Notes: a model not told the origin generated them from the sequence alone. A DNA stretch of 64,000 nt from Curtobacterium citreum (GCF_006715175.1 NZ_VFMQ01000001.1:1736001-1800000); one strand, 5' to 3'; positions 24,702-35,644 are shown, counted from the stretch's first letter. Translations and numbers: made by a program.

Positions 24702-25310
24702 TCAGCCCCGCAGTGCCAGCGCCTCGCTCCGCCAACGGGCGTGGAGGACCCACGGGTCCGGCACGCCCGCGGCGACGACGTCGACGTGGTCGAGGAGCGC
24801 CGGCGTGGTCCGGAACCACTCGGTCCCGGGGAAGCGGTCCGCCGCGAACGCCGTGTGCCGCCGCCGTTCGAGCGTCCGGTCGCCGCGCTCGAACGCGAGC
24901 AGCTCCTGGTGCGGCACCGCCGCGAGTCGCTGCCGCGGGTTCGCCGTCGTACCGATCTTGATCCGGTCGCCGAAGTCGTCGCGCTGCCGCAGGTAGTAGA
25001 CGACGTCCACGCGCGGCGGTGCGAGGTCGCCGTCGGGCACCTCGCCCCAGCGCCACTCGCACACGGCGCACAGCATCCCCGACGGGTACCGCACGCCGAG
25101 CCGCGAACCGCACGCCGGGCACGGTCCCGGCAGCACGTCCTCCACACCGGACACCGAACCGGACGCGGGCCCGGACGCAGCGCCGGCCTCGACGGCTTCG
25201 GCCGCCAGCCCGAGGTGCTCCGGACAGAGCGGCAGCACGCCCTGCGTGCCGGGTGCCGTGGGGCGACCGCACCCGGTGACGCAGCAGCGGGCCGCAGACG
25301 AGGAGCTCAC
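24702..25310 (-). CDS. GIY-YIG (T5orf172-like) nuclease family protein with zinc knuckles
   Basis: This 202-aa protein has two cysteine-rich knuckles in the first 90 residues (CCVTGCGRP...LCPEHL and CPACGSRLG...CAVCEW), then a T5orf172/GIY-YIG domain with VDVVYYLRQRD, IKIGTTANPRQRLAA and a terminal GTEWF-type segment. Such proteins are often DNA-binding host or phage nucleases. The GTG start is preceded by a leaderless TAGCGT box. No linked restriction gene was seen. Confidence 0.82.
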   Translation of the reverse strand: MSSSSAARCCVTGCGRPTAPGTQGVLPLCPEHLGLAAEAVEAGAASGPASGSVSGVEDVLPGPCPACGSRLGVRYPSGMLCAVCEWRWGEVPDGDLAPPRVDVVYYLRQRDDFGDRIKIGTTANPRQRLAAVPHQELLAFERGDRTLERRRHTAFAADRFPGTEWFRTTPALLDHVDVVAAGVPDPWVLHARWRSEALALRG

Positions 25311-25323
25311 CCGCCGGACGCTA
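25311..25323 (-). promoter_or_regulatory. Leaderless promoter -10 (TAGCGT)
   Basis: On the minus strand TAGCGT, then CCGGCGG, then the GTG start at 25310, matching the spacing of other leaderless genes in the window. Confidence 0.6.
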
Positions 25324-25373
25324 CCGGCAGCCTCCGACCCCGGCGGCGGCCGCCGGCCCGCCCGCGCCTCCGG

Positions 25374-26216
25374 TCAGTCGAAGATCACCCCGACCGGCTC
25401 GCGCTTCTCCTCCTGGAACCGGTCCTCCGCCCGCCCGAGTGCCCAGTACGCCGACAGTGACAGGTCCGCCTTCTCGAGTCCCCACTCGTCCTGCAGCAGT
25501 CGACGGATCGCCTTGACCGCGGTCCGCTCACCGTGCGCGAACACCTGGACCGGCCGGGAGGCACGGGGCAGCTCCCGGGTCGCCGCGAGCAGGAGCGTGC
25601 CCGGCTCGGCGCCGGTGGCGTCGCGGTGCAGCCACCGCAGGTCGAGCCCGGCCGGACGGGCGAGCGGCTGCTCGTCGGCGGGACCGGCCACCTCGACCAG
25701 GGCGACGCCCGTGGCGGCGGCGGGCAGCGCCTCCAGGGCGGAGCCGATCGCCGGGAGCGCGCTGTCGTCGCCGAGCAGCACGTGGGTGACGGCGGGGTCC
25801 GTGGACGGCGCGTAGCCGCCGCCGGGGCCGGAGAGCGCGAGCAGGTCGCCCGGCCGCGCCGTGGCGGCCCAGGGGCCGGCGCGCCCCTCGTCGCCGTGCA
25901 CCACGAAGTCGACCGCGATGGTGCCTGCCTCGTGGTCGACCGCGCGCACGGTGTAGGTGCGGCGCGCGGGCAGCTCGTGCTTCGGCAGCGTCGCCCGGAG
26001 TGCGTCGAGGTCGTACGGCGGCCGCAGGTCGGAGCCGGGTGCGGGGAGCAGCAGCTTCACGTACCGGTCCGTCGACGCGAGCCGCTCCGGGTCGGCGGCG
26101 GCGACGAAGTCCGCGAACGCCGGACCGCCGAGGTGCACGCGGACCATGTGCGGCGTGAGCCGCTCGGTGCGCTCGACCACGAAGACGTGCTGCGGGCGCT
26201 GGGGCTTGGGGTGCAT
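25374..26216 (-). CDS. Siderophore-interacting protein (FAD-containing ferric reductase)
   Basis: This 280-aa member of the SIP/ViuB family has FAD-binding LPARRTYTVRAVD and a C-terminal NAD(P)-type domain with LLLGDDSALPAIGSALEALP and the conserved KADLSLSAYWALGRAED. Such cytosolic flavoproteins reduce iron-siderophore complexes to release iron. The ATG has AGGAAG upstream. It is divergent from the heme oxygenase gene across a 60-bp gap that carries a DtxR/IdeR-type operator, so both are expected to be repressed by iron. Confidence 0.92.
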   Translation of the reverse strand: MHPKPQRPQHVFVVERTERLTPHMVRVHLGGPAFADFVAAADPERLASTDRYVKLLLPAPGSDLRPPYDLDALRATLPKHELPARRTYTVRAVDHEAGTIAVDFVVHGDEGRAGPWAATARPGDLLALSGPGGGYAPSTDPAVTHVLLGDDSALPAIGSALEALPAAATGVALVEVAGPADEQPLARPAGLDLRWLHRDATGAEPGTLLLAATRELPRASRPVQVFAHGERTAVKAIRRLLQDEWGLEKADLSLSAYWALGRAEDRFQEEKREPVGVIFD

Positions 26217-26242
26217 CGGGGGACTTCCTGTCAGTCGACTGC

Positions 26243-26276
26243 TTGACGTTCCGAGCACTGAGGTTAGCCTTACCTC
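26243..26276 (+). promoter_or_regulatory. Promoter of the heme oxygenase gene
   Basis: TTGACG (26243-26248), a 16-nt spacer and TAGCCT (26265-26270) are followed after 6 nt by the ATG at 26277. The transcript should therefore start at or next to the start codon. Confidence 0.65.
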
Positions 26277-26277
26277 A
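26259..26277. promoter_or_regulatory. DtxR/IdeR-type iron box
   Basis: TGAGGTTAGCCTTACCTCA is an almost perfect 19-bp match to the DtxR/IdeR operator consensus. It covers the heme-oxygenase -10 box and start codon and is 43 bp from the divergent siderophore-interacting-protein start, so one iron-loaded repressor could silence both genes. Confidence 0.85.
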
Positions 26278-26939
26278 TGGGTGCGACCGTGACGACGTTC
26301 TCCGAGCTGCTGCGGCGGCGGGCGGGCCGGTCGGACGCGGCCGCATCCGGGGCGGCTGCGTCCGGCGCACAGGGCCTGTTCGCGGGGGAGTGCGACGTCG
26401 CGGACTACGCCGACCTGCTCGGCCAGTACGCCCACGTCTACGCCGCCCTCGAACGGGCCGCCGAGCGGATGGCCGACCACCCCGTCGCGGCGCCCTTCGT
26501 CACGAACCAGCTCACCCGGCTGCCCGCGATCACCGCGGACCTGGAGTACCTCGTCGGTCCGGACTGGTCGGAGCTGTGCTGCCCGACCGCCGCGACGACC
26601 GCGTACGTCCGGCGGCTCAACGAGGTCGCCGCGACCTCGCCGGGCGGGTTCGTGGCGCACCACTACACGCGCTACCTCGGCGACCTCAGCGGGGGTCCGA
26701 CCCTCGCCGCGCTGCTCGAGGAGCGGTTCGGCTTCGACACGAACGGCGTCCTGTTCACGATCTTCGACCAGGTCGCCGACCCGGCCGCGTTCCAGGAGAC
26801 CTACCGCGCCGAGCTCGACGCCGCACCGTGGACGGACGCCGAGCGCGACGCCGTCCTGGCCGAGGTCGAGACGGCCGCCGCACTCGACCGCGCCGTGCTC
26901 CGGTCGATCGGCCACGGCCTGCCCGCGGCGACCGCCTGA
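26277..26939 (+). CDS. Heme oxygenase family protein lacking the proximal histidine
   Basis: This 220-aa all-helical protein of the biliverdin-producing heme oxygenase family is recognisable by FVTNQLTRLPAITADLEYL, HHYTRYLGDLSGG (distal helix) and RFGFDTNGV. The family normally has an Arg/Ala-x-His that ligates heme iron at about residue 20. Here the segment reads RRRAGRSDAAASGAAASGA, with Asp20 where His is expected and an Ala/Ser-rich replacement. It may still bind heme by another residue or have lost activity. The gene is leaderless and under an iron box. Confidence 0.85.
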   Translation: MGATVTTFSELLRRRAGRSDAAASGAAASGAQGLFAGECDVADYADLLGQYAHVYAALERAAERMADHPVAAPFVTNQLTRLPAITADLEYLVGPDWSELCCPTAATTAYVRRLNEVAATSPGGFVAHHYTRYLGDLSGGPTLAALLEERFGFDTNGVLFTIFDQVADPAAFQETYRAELDAAPWTDAERDAVLAEVETAAALDRAVLRSIGHGLPAATA

Positions 26940-26992
26940 GCCCGACGCGGGGACCGTCCGGACGGTCGTCGTCACGGTCGTGTCCGCGCCGG

Positions 26993-26998
26993 TACGCT
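26993..26998 (+). promoter_or_regulatory. -10 box (TACGCT) of ppc
   Basis: TACGCT about 45 nt before the start codon, with a ribosome-binding site (GAGAGGAA) near 27031, gives ppc an ordinary leadered mRNA. Confidence 0.45.
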
Positions 26999-27042
26999 GC
27001 TGGGGACCCGGGCCGCGTTCCCGGCGGACGTGAGAGGAACCC

Positions 27043-29700
<2,658 letters not shown>

Positions 29701-29706
29701 CCCCGC

Positions 29707-29724
29707 GGGTCGCGATCGCGACCC
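29707..29724. terminator. Small hairpin after ppc
   Basis: GGGTCGCGATCGCGACCC is a perfect 18-bp palindrome 6 nt after the ppc stop and just before the family-A palindrome. Confidence 0.5.
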
Positions 29725-29727
29725 CCT

Positions 29728-29775
29728 GACGGACGGGAGGCACGTGGCGGACCCGCCACGTGCCTCCCGTCCGTC
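29728..29775. repeat. Long palindrome, family A (copy 2)
   Basis: The arms begin GACGGACGGGAGGCACGTGG and are perfectly complementary over 23 bp with a 2-nt loop. It ends just before the MFS promoter region and probably terminates ppc. Confidence 0.85.
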
Positions 29776-29829
29776 GTGGGGTCACCACCCACCCGCCGCG
29801 GTCGCACTGTCGAATCGATCCGGGGCGCG

Positions 29830-29842
29830 TAGCGTTGCGCGG
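29830..29842 (+). promoter_or_regulatory. Leaderless promoter -10 (TAGCGT)
   Basis: TAGCGT, a 7-nt spacer and the GTG at 29843; no ribosome-binding site. This supports the GTG over upstream in-frame codons as the MFS start. Confidence 0.6.
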
Positions 29843-31054
29843 GTGACGACGAAGCGCAGGGGGACCCGACCGACCACCGGAGCGGTGCTGCCGCCGATCG
29901 TGCCGCTCGCGCTGATCGTCGGCGTCTCACCGTTCGCGACGGACATGTACATCCCGGCGCTCCCCGCGATCGCCCGCGAGCTCGGGACGACGCCCGGTGT
30001 CGTGCAGCTCTCGCTCACCGCGTTCCTCGTCGCGTTCGCGGTGGGGCAGCTCCTGGCCGGACCGGTCAGTGACGGGATCGGACGGCGACCGCTCCTGCTC
30101 GTCGGGACGACGGCGTTCGCCCTGGCGTCGGTCGGCTGCGCGGTCGCGCCGGACGTCGGCACGCTCGTCGCTGCCCGGGTCCTGCAGGGCCTCGCCGGGG
30201 CCGCGGCGGCGGTGGCCGGACGCGCGATGGTGTCGGACACCACCACCGGGGCCCGCACGGCGAAGGTGTTCGGGACCCTCGCGGCGATCAACGCCCTCGG
30301 ACCGGTCGTCGCGCCGCTGGCCGGGGGAGCCGTGCTCACCGTCGGGTCGTGGCGGCTCATGTTCGTCGTGCTCGCGGTGCTCGGGGTGGGGTTCGCGGCG
30401 GCCGTCGTGCTGCGCTTCGGCGAGACGCTGCCCCCGGCGTCCCGCGGGGGCACCGGCTTCCGCGACAACGGCCGGCGGATCCGGGACCTGCTCGCGATCG
30501 GGCGGTTCCGCGCGTACGTCCTGACCGGGGTGCTCTCGACGATCGGGTTCTTCGCCTACATCGCGACGAGCTCGTTCGTCTTCCAGCGGCAGTACGGCTT
30601 CTCCGAGCAGCTGTACACCCTCGTGTTCGCGACCAACGCCACGATGATGGTCGTCACGACGCTCGTGTTCCGCCGGGTCGTCGGCCGTGTCTCCGAGGAC
30701 ACCCTGCTGACCGTCGGGCTGCTCGTCGGCACCGTCGGCAGCACGGTCGTGCTCGTCGCGGCGCTCACCGGTGCCGGGCCGGTGCCGGTGTGGTGCGGGC
30801 TCGCGGTCGTGACCGGCGCCTGGGGCTTCGTCCTGCCCGCGGCGATGACGCGGACGCAGCACGTCGGTGCGGCGCACCCCGGGACGGCCGCGGCGCTGCA
30901 GGGCGGCCTGACGTTCGGTCTCGGCGGGCTCGGGACCCCGCTGGCCGGCGTGCTCGGCGGGACCGCGCTCGCGATGGGCGGGGTGATGGCGGTCCTCATC
31001 GCCGCCGCGCTCGTCGTCCAGGTCGTCGCCACCCGGCGAGGCCGGAACACCTGA
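29843..31054 (+). CDS. Bcr/CflA family multidrug efflux MFS transporter
   Basis: This 403-aa protein has 12 predicted transmembrane helices and the Bcr/CflA opening motif FATDMYIPALPAIARELG. The MFS motif A is DGIGRRPLLL between helices 2 and 3, and motif C lies in helix 5. Such proton-driven pumps export bicyclomycin, chloramphenicol or related compounds. It stands alone behind a leaderless promoter. Substrate cannot be deduced. Confidence 0.9.
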   Translation: MTTKRRGTRPTTGAVLPPIVPLALIVGVSPFATDMYIPALPAIARELGTTPGVVQLSLTAFLVAFAVGQLLAGPVSDGIGRRPLLLVGTTAFALASVGCAVAPDVGTLVAARVLQGLAGAAAAVAGRAMVSDTTTGARTAKVFGTLAAINALGPVVAPLAGGAVLTVGSWRLMFVVLAVLGVGFAAAVVLRFGETLPPASRGGTGFRDNGRRIRDLLAIGRFRAYVLTGVLSTIGFFAYIATSSFVFQRQYGFSEQLYTLVFATNATMMVVTTLVFRRVVGRVSEDTLLTVGLLVGTVGSTVVLVAALTGAGPVPVWCGLAVVTGAWGFVLPAAMTRTQHVGAAHPGTAAALQGGLTFGLGGLGTPLAGVLGGTALAMGGVMAVLIAAALVVQVVATRRGRNT

Positions 31055-31068
31055 CGGACGGTACCCGG

Positions 31069-31074
31069 TAGGTT
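31069..31074 (+). promoter_or_regulatory. -10 box (TAGGTT) for the STAS operon
   Basis: TAGGTT lies 15 nt after the MFS stop and 38 nt before the STAS start, which has its own ribosome-binding site (CAGGAGGG). Confidence 0.5.
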
Positions 31075-31111
31075 GCAAGCTGCACCCGCAGTGATCAGGA
31101 GGGACACCTGC

Positions 31112-31450
31112 ATGGACATCGTCGTACACGAGGCAACGGCGGACACCGCCGTGCTCGAATGCAGCGGCCGGCTCAACATGGTGAGCGCCGGTGCGTTCCG
31201 TGAGACGGTGGCCAAGGTGGTCGAGGGCGGGCGTTCGCGTCTGGTCGTCGAGCTGTCCGGCGTCGAGTTCATGGACTCGTCCGGCCTCGGCGCCCTGGTC
31301 GGCTGCCTGAAGACCGCGCGGCAGGCCGGGGGTGACCTGCGGCTGGCGGCTCCGTCGGAACAGGTCCAGATGGTGCTGAAGCTCTCGAACATCGACAAGA
31401 TCCTGCGGACGTACCCGGACGGGGACGCCGCGGTGACGAACTGGGCATGA
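31112..31450 (+). CDS. STAS domain anti-sigma factor antagonist
   Basis: This 112-aa single STAS domain has the phospho-acceptor segment GVEFMDSSGLGALVGCL, with the conserved Ser at about residue 57. Unphosphorylated STAS antagonists bind a partner HATPase kinase and free a sigma factor. The next gene, overlapping by ATGA, is such a kinase. Start chosen at the ATG with AGGAGGG 9 nt upstream. A SpoIIE-type phosphatase that could reset it lies at 4524-5831. No sigma factor gene is adjacent. Confidence 0.92.
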   Translation: MDIVVHEATADTAVLECSGRLNMVSAGAFRETVAKVVEGGRSRLVVELSGVEFMDSSGLGALVGCLKTARQAGGDLRLAAPSEQVQMVLKLSNIDKILRTYPDGDAAVTNWA

Positions 31451-31860
31451 CCCTGGCCATGCGCGGGCACGTCCTCGACCTCGCATGTCCGCCGGACGAC
31501 GTCACGGCGGTGCACACCTTCCTCGCCGACGTCTGGGCGAGCGAACCCGACGTGTCGGCGGAGGACCGCATGGCGCTCGAGCTCGCGCTCGTGGAGCTCG
31601 CCTCGAACGTCGTCGAGCACGGTGCCGCGGGCCGCTCCGTGACCTGCTCCCTGCGGCTCGACGTGGAACCCTCCGAGGTCCGTGTCCACCTGACCGACGA
31701 CGGGGTCCCCGTGCCGGTCGACCCGGCGAAGGCGCACCTGCCCGAGGGGCTCGCCGAGAGCGGCCGCGGGCTCGCGCTCGTCCAGATGGTCGTCGAGGAC
31801 CTGCGCTACGAGCGGGTCGGCGACGAGAACCGGTGGACCGCGCGGCGCGACCGGCACTGA
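31447..31860 (+). CDS. RsbW-like HATPase (anti-sigma factor / serine kinase)
   Basis: This 137-aa GHKL ATPase has the N-box ELALVELASNVVEHG, G1 box DDGVPVP and G2 box GRGLALVQ. Proteins of this kind bind and inhibit a sigma factor and phosphorylate the STAS partner encoded just upstream. The 4-bp overlap enforces equal translation. The target sigma factor is not in this window, so it may act on a distant sigma factor or on a different partner. Confidence 0.9.
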   Translation: MTLAMRGHVLDLACPPDDVTAVHTFLADVWASEPDVSAEDRMALELALVELASNVVEHGAAGRSVTCSLRLDVEPSEVRVHLTDDGVPVPVDPAKAHLPEGLAESGRGLALVQMVVEDLRYERVGDENRWTARRDRH

Positions 31861-32017
31861 CGACGGGGTCCTGACTGTCGGATCCCGGACGGCCCCGACC
31901 CTCGACCGACTGTCCGGACGGCACCCGGTCATCCGGTTTGCGCACCGGCGGAGCCGCCATGCGCACCCGTCGCCGCCACGCGGGCCGTCGGACGGTGCCG
32001 GTGGGACGGTGGATGCG

Positions 32018-32983
32018 ATGAGCATCGACACCCCGATCGACCCGCGCACCCGGTTCGAGACCGCCGGCACCGATCTCGGTGCCGCACTCGACATGTTCGG
32101 GCAGGCGTACGAGGGGGCCGGTTTCGTCGGCGGGCACACCGACCGGCCGTTCTCGTACCGCTTCCGGGTCGTGGGCGACGACGTCATGTCCTTCCGCTCG
32201 ACGGTGTTCGACGCCCGTGCGGCGGGGCAGGCATCGTCCGGGGACGAGTACGTGGTCGTCTGGACGTCGGAGGGTGGGGGCGTCATCGGCTCCGGCCAGG
32301 ACGAGGTCCGCTACGGCCCCGGGACGCCCGTGGTGTTCCCGACGGACGGCCCCTTCGCCTTCGACCTGCAGGACGTCCGGCAGAGCCTGGTGCACTTCGA
32401 CAAGCGGTTCCTCGAGGGCGTCGCCTCCGAGGTCCACGGCGGTTCTGCCGGACCGCTCGTCTTCGACCAGGCAGCGCGTCCGCGGCGGGAGGACCTGCAG
32501 ACCTGGAACGCGCAGGTGCAGCGCGCCGCATCGACGATCCTCGGCAGCGGCCCGGTGTCGCCGATCGCGATGGCCGAGACCGCCCGCGCGACCGCACTCG
32601 CCATGCTGCACACGTTCCCGCACCGGCAGCTGGCCCCGCAGGTCCCCGTGCCGCAGGGGGCGACGAGCCGTGTCCGGACGGCGATCGAGTACATGCACGC
32701 GTTCGCCCACACCCCGATCTCGACCACGGACGTCGCCGAGCACGTCGGGCTGAGCGTCCGCGGCCTGCAGCAGGCCTTCCAGCGGCAGGTCGGCACGGCG
32801 CCGAACGCGATGCTCCGCGGCGTCCGGATGGACCGCGTCCGCGAGGAACTGCTGCGCGGGGCCCCGGGGCAGCTGACGGTCGCCGAGGTCGCCGTGCGCT
32901 GGGGCTTCGCGCACCTCGGTCGGTTCTCCGCCGCGTACCACCAGCGCTTCGGTGAGTACCCGCGCGACACACTCCAGCGCTGA
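32018..32983 (+). CDS. AraC family transcriptional regulator (2 of 2)
   Basis: This 321-aa paralogue of the regulator at 19280-20236 has the same N-terminal sensing domain (SYRFRVVGDDVMSFRST) and C-terminal double helix-turn-helix (ISTTDVAEHVGLSVRGLQQAFQRQV, GFAHLGRFSAAYHQRFGEYP). The ATG at 32018 was chosen over the GTG nine bases upstream. It lies between the partner-switching pair and a small hydrolase, with no obvious partner gene. Confidence 0.9.
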   Translation: MSIDTPIDPRTRFETAGTDLGAALDMFGQAYEGAGFVGGHTDRPFSYRFRVVGDDVMSFRSTVFDARAAGQASSGDEYVVVWTSEGGGVIGSGQDEVRYGPGTPVVFPTDGPFAFDLQDVRQSLVHFDKRFLEGVASEVHGGSAGPLVFDQAARPRREDLQTWNAQVQRAASTILGSGPVSPIAMAETARATALAMLHTFPHRQLAPQVPVPQGATSRVRTAIEYMHAFAHTPISTTDVAEHVGLSVRGLQQAFQRQVGTAPNAMLRGVRMDRVREELLRGAPGQLTVAEVAVRWGFAHLGRFSAAYHQRFGEYPRDTLQR

Positions 32984-32998
32984 GACCCAGGGTCTCGC

Positions 32999-33010
32999 TA
33001 CGCTGCCCGG
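32999..33010 (+). promoter_or_regulatory. Leaderless promoter -10 (TACGCT)
   Basis: TACGCT and a 6-nt spacer lead to the GTG at 33011, only 16 bp after the AraC stop. Confidence 0.6.
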
Positions 33011-33592
33011 GTGAACGCAGCACCACGGCCGTCGGCCCGGAGCGAGGGCAGCCCGCAGCGGCACCCGTGGGTGATCGTCCCGGGCATCTGGGACTCGGGC
33101 CCCGAACACTGGCAGTCGCGATGGCAGGCCGAGCCCGGGGTCGAGGCGGTCCGCACGGCGCCGACGTCGTGGTCGGACCCGGACCCGGCCGACTGGTCGC
33201 AGGCACTGTCGCGCGCCGTGGCGTCCACGAGTCGGCCGCCGGTCCTCGTCGCCCACAGCCTCGGCGTGCTCGCGGTCGCCGACTGGCTCGTGACGCACGG
33301 CGACCGCGTGGCCGGGGCCTTCCTCGTGGCGCCGCCGGACCCCGACGCACCGTCCTTCCCTGCTGCAGCCGCGGGCTTCCGTGCGCCGACCGCCCGGGTG
33401 TCGACGCCGACCGCGCTCGTCGTGAGCGACGACGACCCGTACTGCTCGCTGCACCGTGCGACGGGCTTCGGGGCGGCCATCGGTGCCGAGGTGCTGCGGG
33501 TGGGCGCCCGGCAGCACGTGAACGTCGTGAGCGGCGTCGGTCGGTGGGACGAGGGCCGGCGGCTGCTGGCAGCGTTCGAGGAGCGCTGCTGA
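33011..33592 (+). CDS. RBBP9/YdeN family alpha/beta-hydrolase
   Basis: This 193-aa serine hydrolase has PGIWDSGPEHWQSRW at the N-terminus, a nucleophile elbow AHSLGVLAVADWL, the acid in VVSDDDPYCS and the base in RQHVNVVSG. These match the RBBP9/YdeN group of small cytosolic hydrolases. Substrate unknown. GTG start with a leaderless box. Confidence 0.9.
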   Translation: MNAAPRPSARSEGSPQRHPWVIVPGIWDSGPEHWQSRWQAEPGVEAVRTAPTSWSDPDPADWSQALSRAVASTSRPPVLVAHSLGVLAVADWLVTHGDRVAGAFLVAPPDPDAPSFPAAAAGFRAPTARVSTPTALVVSDDDPYCSLHRATGFGAAIGAEVLRVGARQHVNVVSGVGRWDEGRRLLAAFEERC

Positions 33593-33707
33593 GCGCTCCG
33601 ACACGCCGCTCACGTCCGGGCTGGCACACCACGTCCGCAGGCCCGTGAACCGCGACACACCGCGGATGTCCGCCGTTCACGGCCGCGTGATATCTATCCT
33701 TCGTCAC

Positions 33708-34715
33708 ATGGAGACGCAGCCCGGCGCACGCACCCCCCTCGTGGACCCCTTCGGTCGCGAGGTCGAGGAGTGGCTCCGGGACGCGCCGGCGACGCGCACG
33801 CCCTACCTCGCGGACCTCGTGGTGCCGCCGGTCACCGGGCCCGTGCAGCGTCCGGACATCGAGGTCGACACGGCTCCGGCGGACGCGGAGGCGACCCAGC
33901 CCGACCCGATCGACGAGGAGCCGGTCGACGAGGCGCCGGCCACCGTCGCCGCCGAGGCTGCCGTCGCACCCGAGGCCACCTCCTTCCGCCGCCGCGACCG
34001 TGCCCGCCACGTCGCCGCCTGCGCGCCGTCGTTCCCCGAGCCGCCGGAGCGTCTCGCCCTGCGCATCGAGGACCTGGCCGTCGAGCTCTCCGCAGCCACC
34101 GGACGCACCACGCTCGAGCGCATCGTGCTGCTCGAGGACGAGATCCGCCGCCGTGACGAGGACCTCGCCCGCCTCGCCGCGTGGGAGGCCACCGTCGCCC
34201 ACCTGGACGACGCCGAGGTCGAGGCCGCCCGTGCCTTCGCGCACACCGTCTTCGCCGACCTGCTCGCCGACGCCGCTGCCGAGGCAGACCGCCGTGACCG
34301 CGCCGCCGCCCGTCGCGCCGCGACCGGCTCCCTGCCGACCCCCGTCCGCCCGGCACCCGCACGCACGGTGCCGGCGGTCCCCGGAGTGACGCAGTCGGTC
34401 GCAGCGGCAGCCGAGCCGGTGCGCCCGGTGCTGTCCCTGCCCGTGGTCAGCCCGGTGTCCGCGAACACCCGCCCGACCCCGCTCGTCCAGCCCGCTACCG
34501 GTCCGACCGTGATCGACCGCGCCGCCTTCGCCGCCGCCCTCTCGGCGCACGCCGGCGTGACGGCGAGCACACCCGTCGTCCTGCCCGAGGCGGTCATGCT
34601 GCCGGCCGCACCGGAATCGTCCGACGCCACGGACGAGGAGCCGGCGTCCGACGCCCGCCCCGGCTGGTGGTCGCGGTTCGTCGCTCGGCTCCTCGGGCTG
34701 TTCGGCCGCCGATGA
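33708..34715 (+). CDS. Hypothetical protein with coiled-coil and C-terminal amphipathic tail
   Basis: This 335-aa protein was not recognised. It has an acidic, Pro/Glu-rich N-terminal region (to about residue 90), a helical, charged middle with coiled-coil character (about residues 105-205), a long Pro/Ala-rich low-complexity stretch (about 210-290) and a C-terminal WWSRFVARLLGLFGRR that could insert into or lie on the membrane. No catalytic motif. The upstream TATCTATCCT is unusually AT-rich for this genome and may include the promoter. Confidence 0.65.
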   Translation: METQPGARTPLVDPFGREVEEWLRDAPATRTPYLADLVVPPVTGPVQRPDIEVDTAPADAEATQPDPIDEEPVDEAPATVAAEAAVAPEATSFRRRDRARHVAACAPSFPEPPERLALRIEDLAVELSAATGRTTLERIVLLEDEIRRRDEDLARLAAWEATVAHLDDAEVEAARAFAHTVFADLLADAAAEADRRDRAAARRAATGSLPTPVRPAPARTVPAVPGVTQSVAAAAEPVRPVLSLPVVSPVSANTRPTPLVQPATGPTVIDRAAFAAALSAHAGVTASTPVVLPEAVMLPAAPESSDATDEEPASDARPGWWSRFVARLLGLFGRR

Positions 34716-34768
34716 CCCAGGTGCCGGTCCCGGCCCGGGTCCCGGCGTTCGGCCGCCAGCGCGCTCGG

Positions 34769-34780
34769 TAGACTGTCGGG
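34769..34780 (+). promoter_or_regulatory. Leaderless promoter -10 (TAGACT)
   Basis: TAGACT and a 6-nt spacer are followed directly by the ATG at 34781. Confidence 0.6.
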
Positions 34781-35644
34781 ATGCCGACGCTCCGCGAACT
34801 CCAGGCCGCGATCGAGGACCTGTGGCCCGCCGCGGGGGCGGAGTCCTGGGACAGCGTCGGACTCGTCTCCGGCCGCGCCGACCAGCCGATCGAGCACGTG
34901 CACCTCGCCGTCGACGCCGTCCCCGCGACCGCGCACGAGGCGGTCGAGGCCGGCGCCGACCTGCTCCTCACCCACCACCCCCTGCTCCTGCGCGGCGTGA
35001 CGACCATCGACGAGTCGACCGTCAAGGGGAACGTCCTCGCGACCCTCGTCCGCGGCGGCACGGCCCTGCTCGCGGCACACACCAACGCCGACGTCGTGAC
35101 GACCGGCACCTCGGCGGTGCTCGCCGACCGACTCGGACTGGTCGACCAGCGTCCGCTCGAACCCGGTGCCGACCCCGCGACGGGCCTCGGCCGCGTCGGG
35201 ACCCTGCCCGCGCCGACGACCCTCGGTGCGCTCGCGCGCGCCCTCGTCGACCTGCTCCCGCCGACCGCCACCGGCGTCCGGGTCTCCGGTGACTTCGACC
35301 GGCCGGTGCGCACCGTCGCGCTCTGCGCCGGCGCGGGGGACTCGCTGCTCGGCAACCCCGCCGTCCGGGCCGCCGACGTCTACGTCACGAGCGACCTCCG
35401 GCACCACCCCGCGTCCGAGTTCCGCGAGCAGGCACTGCTCGGCGACGGTCCGGCCCTGGTCGACACCTCGCACTGGGCCACCGAGTGGCTCTGGCTCGAC
35501 GTCGCCGCCGAACAGCTCCGGCGCGCCGCCGGGGTCCGCGTCACCGTCAGCGAGCTCCGCACCGACCCGTGGGACTTCGCCGTCCTGCCCGCGGCCGAGC
35601 CGGTCGCGCCCACCACCCCCGCCCCCGAAGGAGACCGACCGTGA
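34781..35644 (+). CDS. Nif3-like dinuclear metal center hexameric protein
   Basis: This 287-aa NIF3/YbgI family protein has the metal-binding signatures ESWDSVGL, LLLTHHPLLLRG and the C-terminal VDTSHWATEW; the histidines and glutamates bind two metal ions inside a toroidal hexamer. Function in the cell is not settled; GTP cyclohydrolase-like or tRNA-related roles have been proposed. The gene is followed by a coiled-coil gene with a GTGA overlap, a pairing conserved across actinobacteria. Confidence 0.93.
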   Translation: MPTLRELQAAIEDLWPAAGAESWDSVGLVSGRADQPIEHVHLAVDAVPATAHEAVEAGADLLLTHHPLLLRGVTTIDESTVKGNVLATLVRGGTALLAAHTNADVVTTGTSAVLADRLGLVDQRPLEPGADPATGLGRVGTLPAPTTLGALARALVDLLPPTATGVRVSGDFDRPVRTVALCAGAGDSLLGNPAVRAADVYVTSDLRHHPASEFREQALLGDGPALVDTSHWATEWLWLDVAAEQLRRAAGVRVTVSELRTDPWDFAVLPAAEPVAPTTPAPEGDRP

